63,874 nucleotides of DNA from Ruminococcaceae bacterium AB4001 (GCA_000621765.1 JHXJ01000018.1:1-63874), one strand, 5' to 3'. Numbered from the stretch's first letter, positions 52,819 through 61,781 are shown. Translations and numbers: made by a program. The notes: generated from the sequence alone by a model not told the origin.

Positions 52819-53787
52819 TCAAGCCTTACCATCGGAACCGAGAACGTACTTAATCTTGTGAGCAACCATGTCCTTAACTGCCTGACGAGCGGGCTTAAGG
52901 TACTGACGGGGATCGAAGTGATCAGGATGCTCTGCGAAATACTTACGGATGTTACCTGTCATAGCAAGACGGATATCAGAGTCGATGTTGATCTTGCAGA
53001 CTGCGAGTGTAGCTGCCTTACGGAGCTGCTCTTCAGGGATACCAACTGCGTCAGGCATGTTTCCGCCATACTGGTTAACCATCTTAACGAACTCCTGAGG
53101 TACGGAAGAAGAACCGTGGAGAACGATCGGGAAACCAGGGAGTCTCTTGATGCACTCTTCGAGAACGTCGAAACGGAGCGGGGGAGGTACAAGGATGCCG
53201 TCAGCATTTCTTGTGCACTGAGCTGCTGTGAACTTGTAAGCACCGTGTGATGTACCGATAGCGATAGCGAGTGAGTCGCATCCTGTTCTGGAAACGAATT
53301 CCTCAACCTCTTCAGGTCTTGTGTAGCTCTCGTGACCAGCCTCAACAACAACCTCATCCTCGATACCGGCGAGAGTACCAAGCTCAGCCTCAACAACTAC
53401 GCCGTGATCGTGAGCATACTCAACAACCTGCTTTGTGAGTGCGATGTTGTCCTCGAAAGACTTTGAAGAAGCGTCGATCATGACAGATGTGAATCCGCCG
53501 TCGATGCATGACTTACAAAGCTCGAATGTATCACCGTGGTCAAGGTGAAGAGCGATCGGGATCTCAGGATTCTCAATAACTGCAGCCTCAACGAGCTTTA
53601 CAAGGTATGTGTGGTTAGCATAAGCTCTTGCGCCCTTTGAAACCTGAAGGATAACAGGGCTCTTGAGCTCACCTGCTGCTTCTGTGATTCCCTGAACGAT
53701 TTCCATGTTGTTTACGTTGAAAGCACCAACAGCATAACCGCCGTCATAAGCCTTCTTAAACATCTCAGTCGTTGTTACTAAAGACAT
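52819..53787 (-). CDS. fba: Class II fructose-1,6-bisphosphate aldolase
   Basis: 322 residues. AYDGGYAVGAFNVNNMEIVQG, ALHLDHGDTFELC (catalytic Asp and zinc His), VVVEAELGTLAG, and IVLHGSSSVPQEFV are characteristic of class II enzymes. It cleaves fructose-1,6-bisphosphate to DHAP and glyceraldehyde-3-phosphate in glycolysis. Monocistronic; ATG preceded by AGGAGG. Unique strong codon use suggests high expression. Confidence 0.95.
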   Translation of the reverse strand: MSLVTTTEMFKKAYDGGYAVGAFNVNNMEIVQGITEAAGELKSPVILQVSKGARAYANHTYLVKLVEAAVIENPEIPIALHLDHGDTFELCKSCIDGGFTSVMIDASSKSFEDNIALTKQVVEYAHDHGVVVEAELGTLAGIEDEVVVEAGHESYTRPEEVEEFVSRTGCDSLAIAIGTSHGAYKFTAAQCTRNADGILVPPPLRFDVLEECIKRLPGFPIVLHGSSSVPQEFVKMVNQYGGNMPDAVGIPEEQLRKAATLAVCKINIDSDIRLAMTGNIRKYFAEHPDHFDPRQYLKPARQAVKDMVAHKIKYVLGSDGKA

Positions 53788-53942
53788 ATATATATCCTCC
53801 TGATATTTTTATTGACGCTATAATCTTACAATCTTTTTATCAAAACTCAACCGCAAAAAAGGTGAAAGTGCGGTTTATTAACAGAACTTTTCCATATATA
53901 AGGGCGTATTGCCGTCAAATGATTTTCGCTATACCGGAAACC

Positions 53943-54221
53943 TTACTCTCCGAGCTTGGCACCGCATTTGGGGCAGAAAGCTTCCGCATTCTCGATCCCG
54001 GCTCCGCACTGGGGACAGACGACCTTAGAGGCCTCTCTCTCCTCCTGGGCCTTCTTTACCTCGGCTTCCTTCTTGGCTTCTTCCTTGGCATCGTCTCTTT
54101 CAGCCCAGTCGTTTGCCTTGTTTACGACGGTAGCGCCTGACTTGACAATGGACTTACCGAGCTGCTTGAATGCGCCGCCCAGATCCTTGCCGGTTTCTTT
54201 CCAATCATCTTTAAGAGCCAT
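53943..54221 (-). CDS. Small zinc-ribbon protein
   Basis: 92 residues. Residues 1-40 are helical with Gly/Lys (MALKDDWKETGKDLGGAF), then an Ala/Glu/Lys helix, and a C-terminal zinc ribbon VCPQCGAGIENAEAFCPKCGAKL with two CxxC pairs. Proteins with this layout are common in Clostridia but of unknown function. CGGAGGT precedes the ATG. Confidence 0.8.
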   Translation of the reverse strand: MALKDDWKETGKDLGGAFKQLGKSIVKSGATVVNKANDWAERDDAKEEAKKEAEVKKAQEEREASKVVCPQCGAGIENAEAFCPKCGAKLGE

Positions 54222-54384
54222 ATATGAACCTCCGAAAATCTATATTATTTCCATTCCAAAGGATATTCGAGAGATACCCGAAAATCAACCCCGTATGAAG
54301 ATGGGATTGCCGTCAGTGTTGCGAAATCCCCCCGGAAAAGGTAGACTTTTCGAGTGCTTAACAAGTTATGCGGGAGGAATGGAC

Positions 54385-55026
54385 ATGGCAGATGATATCC
54401 AGGTTAATGACGGCAGACTCGTGGTACCTTACGACAAGGACCGCAAGACGATTACTTTCTACGACACCTTTGTCGACATCAACGGAGACGTCATCAAGTA
54501 TGACGACATCGCGGTCATCCAGTCCGGAGCATTGAACTCCTCCTCCATGATCTACTTCTACTTCAGCAAATCTTTCACCTATAACTTCGACTTCACGACA
54601 TACGACGGGGTCAAGCATAAATTCAGACGTAACGGCTATTCTGCATACGGAATCGGCACATATAAGCGCATCAAGGCGGAATTCGAGACAGTCTCTCCCC
54701 CGTTCTACAGGATCGTAGTAAGAAGCGTCGGCGAGCGTCTCATCAACAGGATCGAAAACGGCGCGACCGCCAATATATGCGGACTCGAGATAACTAAGGA
54801 CAAGATCACCTACGAGAAGAGGAAGAAGATCATCGTTATCGACAGGTCCAACTTCGACCGCGCTACAAACGATTCGGGAGCCATGACCAACATGGCACGC
54901 ATCTATGTAAGGGATGAGAAAAAGCCCGTATTTGCGGTATCGCTCAATGAGCCCAACGCAAGGCTCCTCGTTCCGGTAGTTAACTATTTCTTCGAATACA
55001 GGCCCAACGAAGCTTCAAACTCATAA
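54385..55026 (+). CDS. Uncharacterised beta-rich protein
   Basis: 213 residues from ATG 54385-54387 (MADDIQVNDGRLVVPYD), seven bases after GGGAGGA; the frame is open far upstream but that part is antisense to the zinc-ribbon gene. No signal peptide. It is beta-rich and resembles PH-like folds in feel (ITFYDTFVDINGDVIKYDDIAVIQSG, then KSFTYNFDFTTYDG), but no family is recognised with certainty. Divergent from the zinc-ribbon gene. The C-terminal half contains KKIIVIDRSNFDRATNDSG. Confidence 0.7.
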   Translation: MADDIQVNDGRLVVPYDKDRKTITFYDTFVDINGDVIKYDDIAVIQSGALNSSSMIYFYFSKSFTYNFDFTTYDGVKHKFRRNGYSAYGIGTYKRIKAEFETVSPPFYRIVVRSVGERLINRIENGATANICGLEITKDKITYEKRKKIIVIDRSNFDRATNDSGAMTNMARIYVRDEKKPVFAVSLNEPNARLLVPVVNYFFEYRPNEASNS

Positions 55027-55057
55027 GCTGTTTCCGGAAACCTGATATCGCCTGATA

Positions 55058-55702
55058 TCACTTGGGAAGGAACTGTTCTTCAGCATGAGCTGCCTTATGC
55101 TTCTCTTTGCGTACGCTGACTATCGTCATCGTGATTCCGAGGATGGGGATCAGCATGACTGCGCCTACGAGAAGGAGCTGGCCCGCGCGTGTCTTTGAAC
55201 AGTCAAGGAGATCGTAGCGGACGACCCAGCCGTTGGCTTCGGTTGTCTCCATATATTTAAGCGCTTCAACGTAATAGCCGCGGATCTCGCTGTCCTGGTT
55301 TTCGACAGTGCCGATGAAAGTCCTGGGCTCCATCTCGATATACTCGGTTATTCCGTCGATATAATCGTAAGTCGCATCAGTCAGGGCATCCAGATATTCC
55401 TTATCAGCCTTCTTGGATACTGAAAGGGGCATGATAGAACCGTCTGCCATCCAGATCAGGTAATAGTACTCGTGACTTGTGGGGATGAAATTGTAAGATT
55501 CAGTGCCTTCGGCATATTCGCCGAGACATGCTATGGCTTCGTAGGACACCCATCTGTCGTTATATTCCGCTCTGTTGGGAGCTGCCTCCTCATACGTTCC
55601 GGCGACGCCTTCGAAAAGAAGATGTCTCATAAAGAACGCACACGTTCCGAACAAGATCAGACCGATGACCGAAACGATTGCAAGAGAAACTGTATTTTTC
55701 AT
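55058..55702 (-). CDS. Membrane protein with extracytoplasmic domain, downstream of the two-component system
   Basis: 214 residues. Helices at ~5-28 and ~175-198 flank a ~145-residue extracytoplasmic domain (SYEAIACLGEYAEGTESYNF, HEYYYLIWMADGSIMPLSVS); a short basic tail follows. No known family is recognised. Order RR, HK, this gene suggests co-transcription and a role near the sensor. Its GGGGG ribosome binding site is buried in a hairpin (55710-55767). Confidence 0.7.
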   Translation of the reverse strand: MKNTVSLAIVSVIGLILFGTCAFFMRHLLFEGVAGTYEEAAPNRAEYNDRWVSYEAIACLGEYAEGTESYNFIPTSHEYYYLIWMADGSIMPLSVSKKADKEYLDALTDATYDYIDGITEYIEMEPRTFIGTVENQDSEIRGYYVEALKYMETTEANGWVVRYDLLDCSKTRAGQLLLVGAVMLIPILGITMTIVSVRKEKHKAAHAEEQFLPK

Positions 55703-55709
55703 GATAAAA

Positions 55710-55767
55710 CCCCCACACGAAAACTGCCTGTTATTGTATCACATGAAACAGTTCTGCTGCGTGGGGG
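55710..55767 (-). promoter_or_regulatory. Hairpin burying the ribosome binding site of the 55058-55702 gene
   Basis: On the minus strand CCCCCACG (from 55767) pairs with the G-rich arm ending at 55710, and AACTG pairs with CAGTT inside it: a 9-bp plus 5-bp stem. The GGGGG at 55710-55714 is the only plausible ribosome binding site, seven bases from the ATG. TTTTAT follows, so a terminator is the alternative reading. Confidence 0.65.
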
Positions 55768-55823
55768 ATTCCTATTATCCTCTATCCTGTTTTACGGGCT
55801 GTTAGTTTGTGCGCCGGTGCCTG

Positions 55824-57488
55824 TCACTTTTTCGCGATCGTGGCAGTAAAGACTCCGTCTTTGATATCCGTCTTAAGCTTAAGACCGTGCTGCTCGATTA
55901 TCCTTCCGGCAATGGCAAGACCCGTGCCGGACGTGAACTTGTCCTTAGAGGTCTTATTCCTGACGGTGATGTTTTTCTTTCCGATGTTTACTTCGATCTT
56001 CGCGTCTTCAGACCTGTACTTTCCGGCATTGTCGAGCAGGCAGAAAACAGCCTGGCCGAAATAATCCCTGTCCATTTTGATCGATGTGTCACCGCTTATG
56101 ACGGGCTCTACGCCTGCCTTTTTCGCGGCCTCCTCGAAAACCTCCTTAACGGACCCCTTTTTCAGGACCGGATTGGTCTTCTCGGCCGTCTTAAGGACCG
56201 CCTCGATATCGCGGTTCATCTCAGCGGTCTTGGCAAGGATCCGGTCTGCGTAATGGTTCTTCTCATCGCCGTTAACGTCCTTTAAGTTCTCTGCGTAACC
56301 TCCGAGTATCTGCAAAGGCGTCTTCATGTTATGCGCCAGCGTATCGATGAGGTTGTTCTTGTAAACGTTATTCTCGTAAGCCTTCCTGTACTGCCTGTAA
56401 GGCCTGATGGCTGAAAGCAAGGCAATGCCTGCACAAAGGATAAAGAGAACGATGCCATAGCATAATAAAAAGTGTCCGTAATATTCGTCGAAAGACTTTA
56501 CGGTCGAGACGATCTCTATCAGATACTTCTGTCCGTTGATCTCATATACCGTACGGCTGCCGATGGACCTGTGGCCGTTCTCATCGTATACCATCGCACG
56601 GAAATACTCACCGCTGAATTCATCCGTTTCCGGATCGTTCTGACAGGCCTCATTGAATTCGGACACATTCTTTGCCAGGAACATCCCGCCATGCTCCGCG
56701 AAGAACGCTTCAGGATATGCGTGATAGTCCATGATCATGGGTGACGAAACATATTCCGGCACACTGTCTGAATCTGAAAGATAAAGATCCGCCTTCGCCG
56801 GATCCGTAAAATCCCACTGCTTCCCGAACCTTTTACCGGCCATCAGTTCAGTGAGCTGGTAAACCTTTCCGAGGTGCAGGGTTCCGTCTTCAATGTAATA
56901 TGAGCCGACCTGAAAATACGGAAAATCTACTATGCCTATGAGTTCCGATATCCTGTAGTACAGATCGTAATTGCTGTAATAGCCGTCAGCCATGCTCGTG
57001 ATGGTAAAGGTGCTTGCCATGCGCGTATCCATGTACGGCCTTAATTCCCAGGCTTCATCACATCTCATGTAGTCGTAGCGCATGTTGAATTTTTTATCCG
57101 GATCAGACTCAAAATGGCTTCTCTCTCCGGAAATAAGATCTTCATTCTTAGTGACATAGACCCACTCGTGAAGGTTGATCTCAACGGGGATATAATCGTA
57201 ACCCGTCTCATGTATCACGGTAAATGTTCCGTCATCTTCTATCTTCGCGAACTTCGCATAATCCGAGCTGTAAAAGTGGCATATCATGCCTATAAATCCC
57301 GCATCGGTCTTTCCGCTTTCGTAGCTTTCAAGTATTTTCTTATACTGCCTTTCGAGCCCGGTAAGGCCTCCAGACAGCGAATCCTCATACCGGTCATTGA
57401 ATACCGCATATGTCAGACCGAAAATAACAGCTCCTATAAGTAATCCCGCGATTACCTTCGGCAAAGCAAAACTAATGTATTTCTTCAT
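55824..57488 (-). CDS. Sensor histidine kinase
   Basis: 554 residues. Helices at ~8-28 and ~335-360 flank a ~305-residue extracytoplasmic sensor of unknown fold. The HisKA domain has LAHNMKTPLQILGG with phospho-acceptor His386; the ATPase domain has LLDNAGKY (N box) and TGTGLAIAGRIIEQHG (G2). It autophosphorylates on His and passes phosphate to the regulator encoded 63 bases upstream. The signal is unknown. Confidence 0.9.
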   Translation of the reverse strand: MKKYISFALPKVIAGLLIGAVIFGLTYAVFNDRYEDSLSGGLTGLERQYKKILESYESGKTDAGFIGMICHFYSSDYAKFAKIEDDGTFTVIHETGYDYIPVEINLHEWVYVTKNEDLISGERSHFESDPDKKFNMRYDYMRCDEAWELRPYMDTRMASTFTITSMADGYYSNYDLYYRISELIGIVDFPYFQVGSYYIEDGTLHLGKVYQLTELMAGKRFGKQWDFTDPAKADLYLSDSDSVPEYVSSPMIMDYHAYPEAFFAEHGGMFLAKNVSEFNEACQNDPETDEFSGEYFRAMVYDENGHRSIGSRTVYEINGQKYLIEIVSTVKSFDEYYGHFLLCYGIVLFILCAGIALLSAIRPYRQYRKAYENNVYKNNLIDTLAHNMKTPLQILGGYAENLKDVNGDEKNHYADRILAKTAEMNRDIEAVLKTAEKTNPVLKKGSVKEVFEEAAKKAGVEPVISGDTSIKMDRDYFGQAVFCLLDNAGKYRSEDAKIEVNIGKKNITVRNKTSKDKFTSGTGLAIAGRIIEQHGLKLKTDIKDGVFTATIAKK

Positions 57489-57551
57489 CAGGTAACACCC
57501 CCTGCCCGCAGATCCACTGCGCTGCCGGTATCTCCCGCTGATCAGACCGGC

Positions 57552-58220
57552 TTAATCAAACCTGTAACCGACTCCGACCAGTGTCTTGATACGCGCGCCT
57601 TCTTTATTCAGTTTCTTCCGGAGGTTCTTAACGCGGTTGTCGATGACGCGCTCGGAAATGTACTCATCACCATTCCAGACAGCTGCGAGCAAAAGCTTTC
57701 TCGTGATCGCAATGCCCGGATGCTCCATCATGTACTTCAGGATCAGGTACTCCTTTGGCGGCAGATCGACAACTTCCCCTGCAACGCGCACTTCAAATCT
57801 CAGCGGATCCAAAAGGATCTTACCGCTTTCGATTATCTTTGACGGCTCCTTTTCGGGTGTTGCCCTCTCAAGGATCGCCAGAAGCTTGCTGTACAGGACG
57901 GCCAGCGAGAAAGGCTTTACGATGTAGTCATCAGCGCCGAGTTCGTAGCCGTAGAGAACATCCTCTTCCCTCACTTTGCCGGTCAGGAAAACGATCGGTA
58001 CATCCGATCTCCTCCGTGTGATCTTGCAGAGCTCAAATCCGTCCAGCCCGGGCATCATGATGTCGAGAAGGATAAGGTCATAAGATTCGTTGAGGATCTT
58101 GGACAGGCCTATATTCCCATCCTCAGCAAAATCGAGCACGATCTTTTCGCGCCTGCTGAAATAGTCGCCAATGACCTCCCTTATCTGTCTGTCATCTTCC
58201 ACGAGCAAAACTCTGTACAT
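57552..58220 (-). CDS. OmpR-family response regulator
   Basis: 222 residues. A receiver domain (1-~120) has DD9-10, phospho-acceptor Asp53 in LILLDIMMPG, Thr in VFLTGK and Lys in YIVKPF. The Trans_reg_C winged helix (~130-222) has LPPKEYLILKYMMEHPG and ISERVIDNRVKNLRKKL. It regulates transcription after phosphorylation by the adjacent kinase. Upstream lies an 11-bp tandem repeat that is a candidate binding site. Confidence 0.93.
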   Translation of the reverse strand: MYRVLLVEDDRQIREVIGDYFSRREKIVLDFAEDGNIGLSKILNESYDLILLDIMMPGLDGFELCKITRRRSDVPIVFLTGKVREEDVLYGYELGADDYIVKPFSLAVLYSKLLAILERATPEKEPSKIIESGKILLDPLRFEVRVAGEVVDLPPKEYLILKYMMEHPGIAITRKLLLAAVWNGDEYISERVIDNRVKNLRKKLNKEGARIKTLVGVGYRFD

Positions 58221-58253
58221 GAGAACCTCCGCTCAAGAGTATGTTATCAATTC

Positions 58254-58275
58254 AGTGTATCGTTAGTGTATCGTT
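58254..58275 (-). promoter_or_regulatory. Tandem 11-bp direct repeat before the response regulator gene
   Basis: Two exact copies of AGTGTATCGTT (58254-58264, 58265-58275; minus strand AACGATACACT). OmpR-type regulators bind direct repeats at this period, so autoregulation is inferred. Confidence 0.55.
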
Positions 58276-58304
58276 TTGAAAATGTATCCCCACTTTAAAA
58301 TTTG

Positions 58305-58325
58305 TGAAATTGATAATCAGTTTCA
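58305..58325. promoter_or_regulatory. Fur-family-like operator of the metal uptake operon
   Basis: TGAAATTGAT (58305-58314) and ATCAGTTTCA (58316-58325) form a 10-1-10 dyad, 9 of 10 pairs matching, with core TGATAATCA as in Fur boxes. It ends two bases before the -35 at 58328. Confidence 0.65.
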
Positions 58326-58327
58326 TA

Positions 58328-58356
58328 TTGACACCGGAGTGCCCCGCCCATATAAT
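58328..58356 (+). promoter_or_regulatory. Consensus sigma-A promoter of the znu-type operon
   Basis: TTGACA (58328-58333), 17-base spacer, TATAAT (58351-58356): perfect consensus, 65 bases before the ATG. Confidence 0.92.
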
Positions 58357-58421
58357 ACGTTTCCGTACCAAATAATAAGTAAAGAGGAATATACGCGGGC
58401 AATAAGGCCGCCGGAGAAAAA

Positions 58422-59396
58422 ATGAAAGCATTCGGATTCAGAAAGACAGCTTCCCTGCTCCTTGCAGGATTCATGCTCTTGGGAGTCTGCTCATGCTCGG
58501 CAGCGAATATGAATGCAAACGGCGGAAAGAAGCTCAGCGTTGTTACCACGATATTCCCGGAATACGACTGGGTAAAGCAGGTCGCCGGCGAAGAACTGCA
58601 GGATATCGACCTGACCCTTCTCGCGGATAACGGCGTCGACATGCACAGCTTCCAGCCGACGGCGGGAGACATCATAAAGATCTCTTCGTGTGACGTTTTC
58701 GTTTATGTGGGCGGAGAATCGGACGAATGGGTCGAAGATGCACTCAGGGAAGCGGTCAACAAGGATATGCAGGTCGTAAAGCTCCTTGATCTTCTGGGCG
58801 ATAAAGCCGTTGAGGAAGAGGTAGTTGAAGGCATGCAGTCAGAAGAGAGCGGCGAATGCGAAGAGCCCGAATACGATGAGCATGTCTGGCTCTCACTGGG
58901 GAACGCAAAGATCTGCGTTAACGGGATCGCCGATGCAATGGGCAGGGCTCTGCCGGAGAAAGCAGAGGCGTTCAAGGCTAACGCAGAAAAGTACAACGGC
59001 AAGTTGGACGAGCTTGACGGCAGATACAGTGACGCAGTTAACGCTGCAGAAAAGAAGACCGTCCTTTTCGGCGACAGGTTTCCTTTCAGGTATCTTACTG
59101 ACGACTACGGACTTAGTTACTACGCGGCATTTACAGGATGCTCGGCAGAGACGGAAGCAAGTTTTGAGACTGTCGTTTTCCTGGCCGGAAAGATGGATGA
59201 AATGGGACTTAATTCGATATTGGTGATCGAGGGATCTGACCAGAGGATCGCGAAAACCATAATCGACAATACCGCAAACGGCGGACAGGAGATCCTCGTT
59301 CTGAATTCGATCCAGAGCGCAGGCACAAAGGACAACACGGATTATCTGACGATAATGGAAAGCAATCTCGAAGTGCTCACAAAGGCTCTTAAGTAA
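58422..59396 (+). CDS. znuA: Metal (zinc/manganese) ABC transporter substrate-binding lipoprotein
   Basis: 324 residues. The lipobox is VCSC (Cys ~25). LSVVTTIFPEYDWVKQVAG opens the cluster A-I fold; metal ligands His75 (DMHSFQP) and His154 (DEHVWLS) are present, with an acidic loop between them (EEEVVEGMQSEESGECEEPE). The usual third His before the C-lobe is replaced in FGDRFPFRYLTDDYGLSYY. It captures Zn2+ (or Mn2+) outside. GGAG precedes the ATG. Zinc is favoured by the acidic loop, but specificity is uncertain. Confidence 0.85.
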   Translation: MKAFGFRKTASLLLAGFMLLGVCSCSAANMNANGGKKLSVVTTIFPEYDWVKQVAGEELQDIDLTLLADNGVDMHSFQPTAGDIIKISSCDVFVYVGGESDEWVEDALREAVNKDMQVVKLLDLLGDKAVEEEVVEGMQSEESGECEEPEYDEHVWLSLGNAKICVNGIADAMGRALPEKAEAFKANAEKYNGKLDELDGRYSDAVNAAEKKTVLFGDRFPFRYLTDDYGLSYYAAFTGCSAETEASFETVVFLAGKMDEMGLNSILVIEGSDQRIAKTIIDNTANGGQEILVLNSIQSAGTKDNTDYLTIMESNLEVLTKALK

Positions 59397-59413
59397 AGAC
59401 AGGGAAATAAAAG

Positions 59414-60124
59414 ATGGACCAGCTGGTATGCAAAAATCTTAAACTCGGTTACGAGAACATCACCCTCACTGAAGACCTGAGCTTCAGCGTCGAAAAGGGC
59501 GATTATCTTTGCATCGTCGGCGAAAACGGCGCGGGAAAATCCACGCTCATGAGAACCCTTTTAAGACTCCAGAAGCCCCTTGCCGGAACCATTGAATATA
59601 TGGATGACCTGAATGCTGCAAAGATCGGATATCTTCCGCAGCAGACGATCGTTCAGAAGGACTTCCCGGCTTCGGTTTTCGAGGTAGTGCTTTCAGGATG
59701 CCAGAACAGCTTAGGACTCCACCTTTTCTATTCAAAAGCAGACCGCAAAAGAGCGATGGATAACATGAAGCGCCTCGGCATCAGCGACCTTGCAAAGTGG
59801 TGCTACAGGGACCTCTCGGGCGGCCAGCAGCAGCGCGTGCTCCTTGCAAGGGCTCTCTGCGCTACAGAGAAGATGCTCCTTCTCGACGAACCTGTATCAG
59901 GACTTGATCCGAAGGTTACTTTGGAGATGTACGAACTCATCGAGAAACTCAACGATGAGGGCATCACGGTCATCATGATCTCCCACGACATCGCATGCTC
60001 GGTCAGATATGCCAAGCACGTTCTTCATATCGGAAATGATTTCTTCTTCGGCACGGTAGACGATTACAGAACATCAGCTGCCGGCAGAAAATATCTTGAG
60101 GAAGGACATCATCACCATGGTTAA
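59414..60124 (+). CDS. znuC: Metal ABC transporter ATP-binding protein
   Basis: 236 residues. Walker A GENGAGKSTLM (~36-46), signature LSGGQQQRVLLARAL, Walker B MLLLDEPVSGLD and switch His in MISHDI are complete. It drives metal import. The stop lies inside the start of the permease gene. The C-terminus is His-rich (EEGHHHHG), which may bind metal. Confidence 0.92.
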   Translation: MDQLVCKNLKLGYENITLTEDLSFSVEKGDYLCIVGENGAGKSTLMRTLLRLQKPLAGTIEYMDDLNAAKIGYLPQQTIVQKDFPASVFEVVLSGCQNSLGLHLFYSKADRKRAMDNMKRLGISDLAKWCYRDLSGGQQQRVLLARALCATEKMLLLDEPVSGLDPKVTLEMYELIEKLNDEGITVIMISHDIACSVRYAKHVLHIGNDFFFGTVDDYRTSAAGRKYLEEGHHHHG

Positions 60125-60950
60125 TACGCTTATCGAGTATCTCTCATATCCCATGGTAAGATACGCCCTGATCGTCGGCGTGCTGATAGCGCTCTGCTCA
60201 TCTTTGCTGGGAGTTATCCTTGTCCTCAAGCGTTTCTCTTATATCGGTGACGGATTGTCTCACGTCGCATTCGGCGCCATGGCAGTCGCCGCCGTAGTCG
60301 GACTTACCGACCAGATGATGCTGACTCTTCCCATCACCATCGTCTGCGCGATACTGCTCTTATGGACCGGCCAGAATGCGAAGATAAAGGGCGATGCCGC
60401 GATAGCCATGATCTCGGTCGGCGCGCTTGCATTCGGTTATCTTCTGATGAACCTGTTCCCTACTTCATCAAATGTATCGGGCGATGTATGTTCTTCGCTT
60501 TTCGGTTCCACGAAAATACTCACGCTGACCAAATCCGAAGTGGTCTTAAGCGTTGTGCTGTCGATAATCGTTGTTGTATCTTTCATCGCACTTTACAACA
60601 GGTTTTTCGCTGTAACATTCGATGAGAGTTTTGCTAAAGCCGTCGGCACGAAAACAAGACTCCTCAACTTCGTCATCGCTACCATCATCGCAGTCATAAT
60701 CGTACTTGCAATGAACCTTGTAGGCTCGCTCCTCGTATCCGCACTGGTAATCTTCCCCGCTCTTTCCGCGATGCGTATCTTCAAGAGCTTCAGGTCGGTA
60801 ACCGTTTTCTCCGCGATCCTTTCCGTCATCTGCGCACTGCTCGGAATAATCCTCTCCATCCTGTGGGATACGCCCGTCGGATCGACGATCGTAATCACGG
60901 ACATCGTGGCATTTATCGTGTGCTCTATTGTTGGAAGGATCAAAGGCTGA
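60117..60950 (+). CDS. znuB: Metal ABC transporter permease
   Basis: 277 residues from ATG 60117-60119 (MVNTLIEYLSYPMV), overlapping znuC by eight bases with AGGAAGGA upstream. About eight membrane helices; LVLKRFSYIGDGLSHVAFGAMA is the ABC-3 family signature. It forms the channel with znuA and znuC. It converges with nudC, stops four bases apart. Confidence 0.92.
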   Translation: MVNTLIEYLSYPMVRYALIVGVLIALCSSLLGVILVLKRFSYIGDGLSHVAFGAMAVAAVVGLTDQMMLTLPITIVCAILLLWTGQNAKIKGDAAIAMISVGALAFGYLLMNLFPTSSNVSGDVCSSLFGSTKILTLTKSEVVLSVVLSIIVVVSFIALYNRFFAVTFDESFAKAVGTKTRLLNFVIATIIAVIIVLAMNLVGSLLVSALVIFPALSAMRIFKSFRSVTVFSAILSVICALLGIILSILWDTPVGSTIVITDIVAFIVCSIVGRIKG

Positions 60951-60953
60951 TCT

Positions 60954-61781
60954 TTACGCCTTTCCCTCTTTGAACATCTTCATCATCTCATTCGTGAGAC
61001 TGTACTCGTCTGGCTGAAGCTCGACGTCTTCCCTTGATCGCCACTCGGCGACCTTGAGTTCGCCTTCGTCCATCCTGATGGTATCGTCACCGTCGACATC
61101 GCAGTAGAAACCGACAAGGATATCGTCGACGATGCCCCACGGCTGGGACTTGTAGTAACGGATGTTCTTTACCTTAAGACCTGTTTCCTCCATCGCCTCT
61201 CTTGCGACGGTCTCTTCCAGAGTCTCGCCGATCTCTGTAAAGCCTGCAACGAGCGCGAAATGCGCAAAACCGGTCTTGTATTTGGTCACAAGGATCTTAT
61301 CCCCGTTGGTGATGCCGACTATGACCGCAGGCACGATCCTGGGGTATACCAGATTGCCGCACTCACAGCGGATCGCGCGCTCTTTGTCATCGTGAAAAGT
61401 CTTCTTTCCGCACCTTCCGCAGTATGCATTGTTACGGTACCAGTTAGCGAGCTGCAGCGCCGTGTATGCGAGAAACACCCTGTATTTCCTGGCTGTTCCG
61501 GAGCGTCTGAAAGATCTCACGTTTACGAATTCATATCCTTCCGGAAGCCCGGTATCTTTATCATCTGTCACATCAAAAAGAAAGTAGTTCTTGTCGCCGT
61601 CCAAAGAGAAAAGGTATGTCAGTCTTTCGTCTTCTGCATTAACTTCCTTTCTCAAAGGAAAAATGTCACCTTTAACAAGGACTTCGTTGTCTCTTATCAC
61701 GATCACGATGCTGTCTTCTGCCGGTTTTCTGTCCGGATAATAATGATTATTGAGCTTGTGGGGATAGATATCTTGGATCAT
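60954..61781 (-). CDS. nudC: NAD+ diphosphatase (Nudix, NudC)
   Basis: 275 residues. A four-Cys zinc ribbon (YCGRCGKKTFHD, CECGN) precedes the Nudix box GFTEIGETLEETVAREAMEET and SQPWG, the NudC signature motif. It cleaves NAD(H) to NMN and AMP and in other bacteria removes NAD caps from RNA. AAAGGCG precedes the ATG. Confidence 0.9.
   Translation of the reverse strand: MIQDIYPHKLNNHYYPDRKPAEDSIVIVIRDNEVLVKGDIFPLRKEVNAEDERLTYLFSLDGDKNYFLFDVTDDKDTGLPEGYEFVNVRSFRRSGTARKYRVFLAYTALQLANWYRNNAYCGRCGKKTFHDDKERAIRCECGNLVYPRIVPAVIVGITNGDKILVTKYKTGFAHFALVAGFTEIGETLEETVAREAMEETGLKVKNIRYYKSQPWGIVDDILVGFYCDVDGDDTIRMDEGELKVAEWRSREDVELQPDEYSLTNEMMKMFKEGKA

Noticed and set aside
53956-54384. Long N-terminal extension of the 54385-55026 gene
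   Set aside because: Open only because it is antisense to the zinc-ribbon gene; the strong ribosome binding site lies before 54385.
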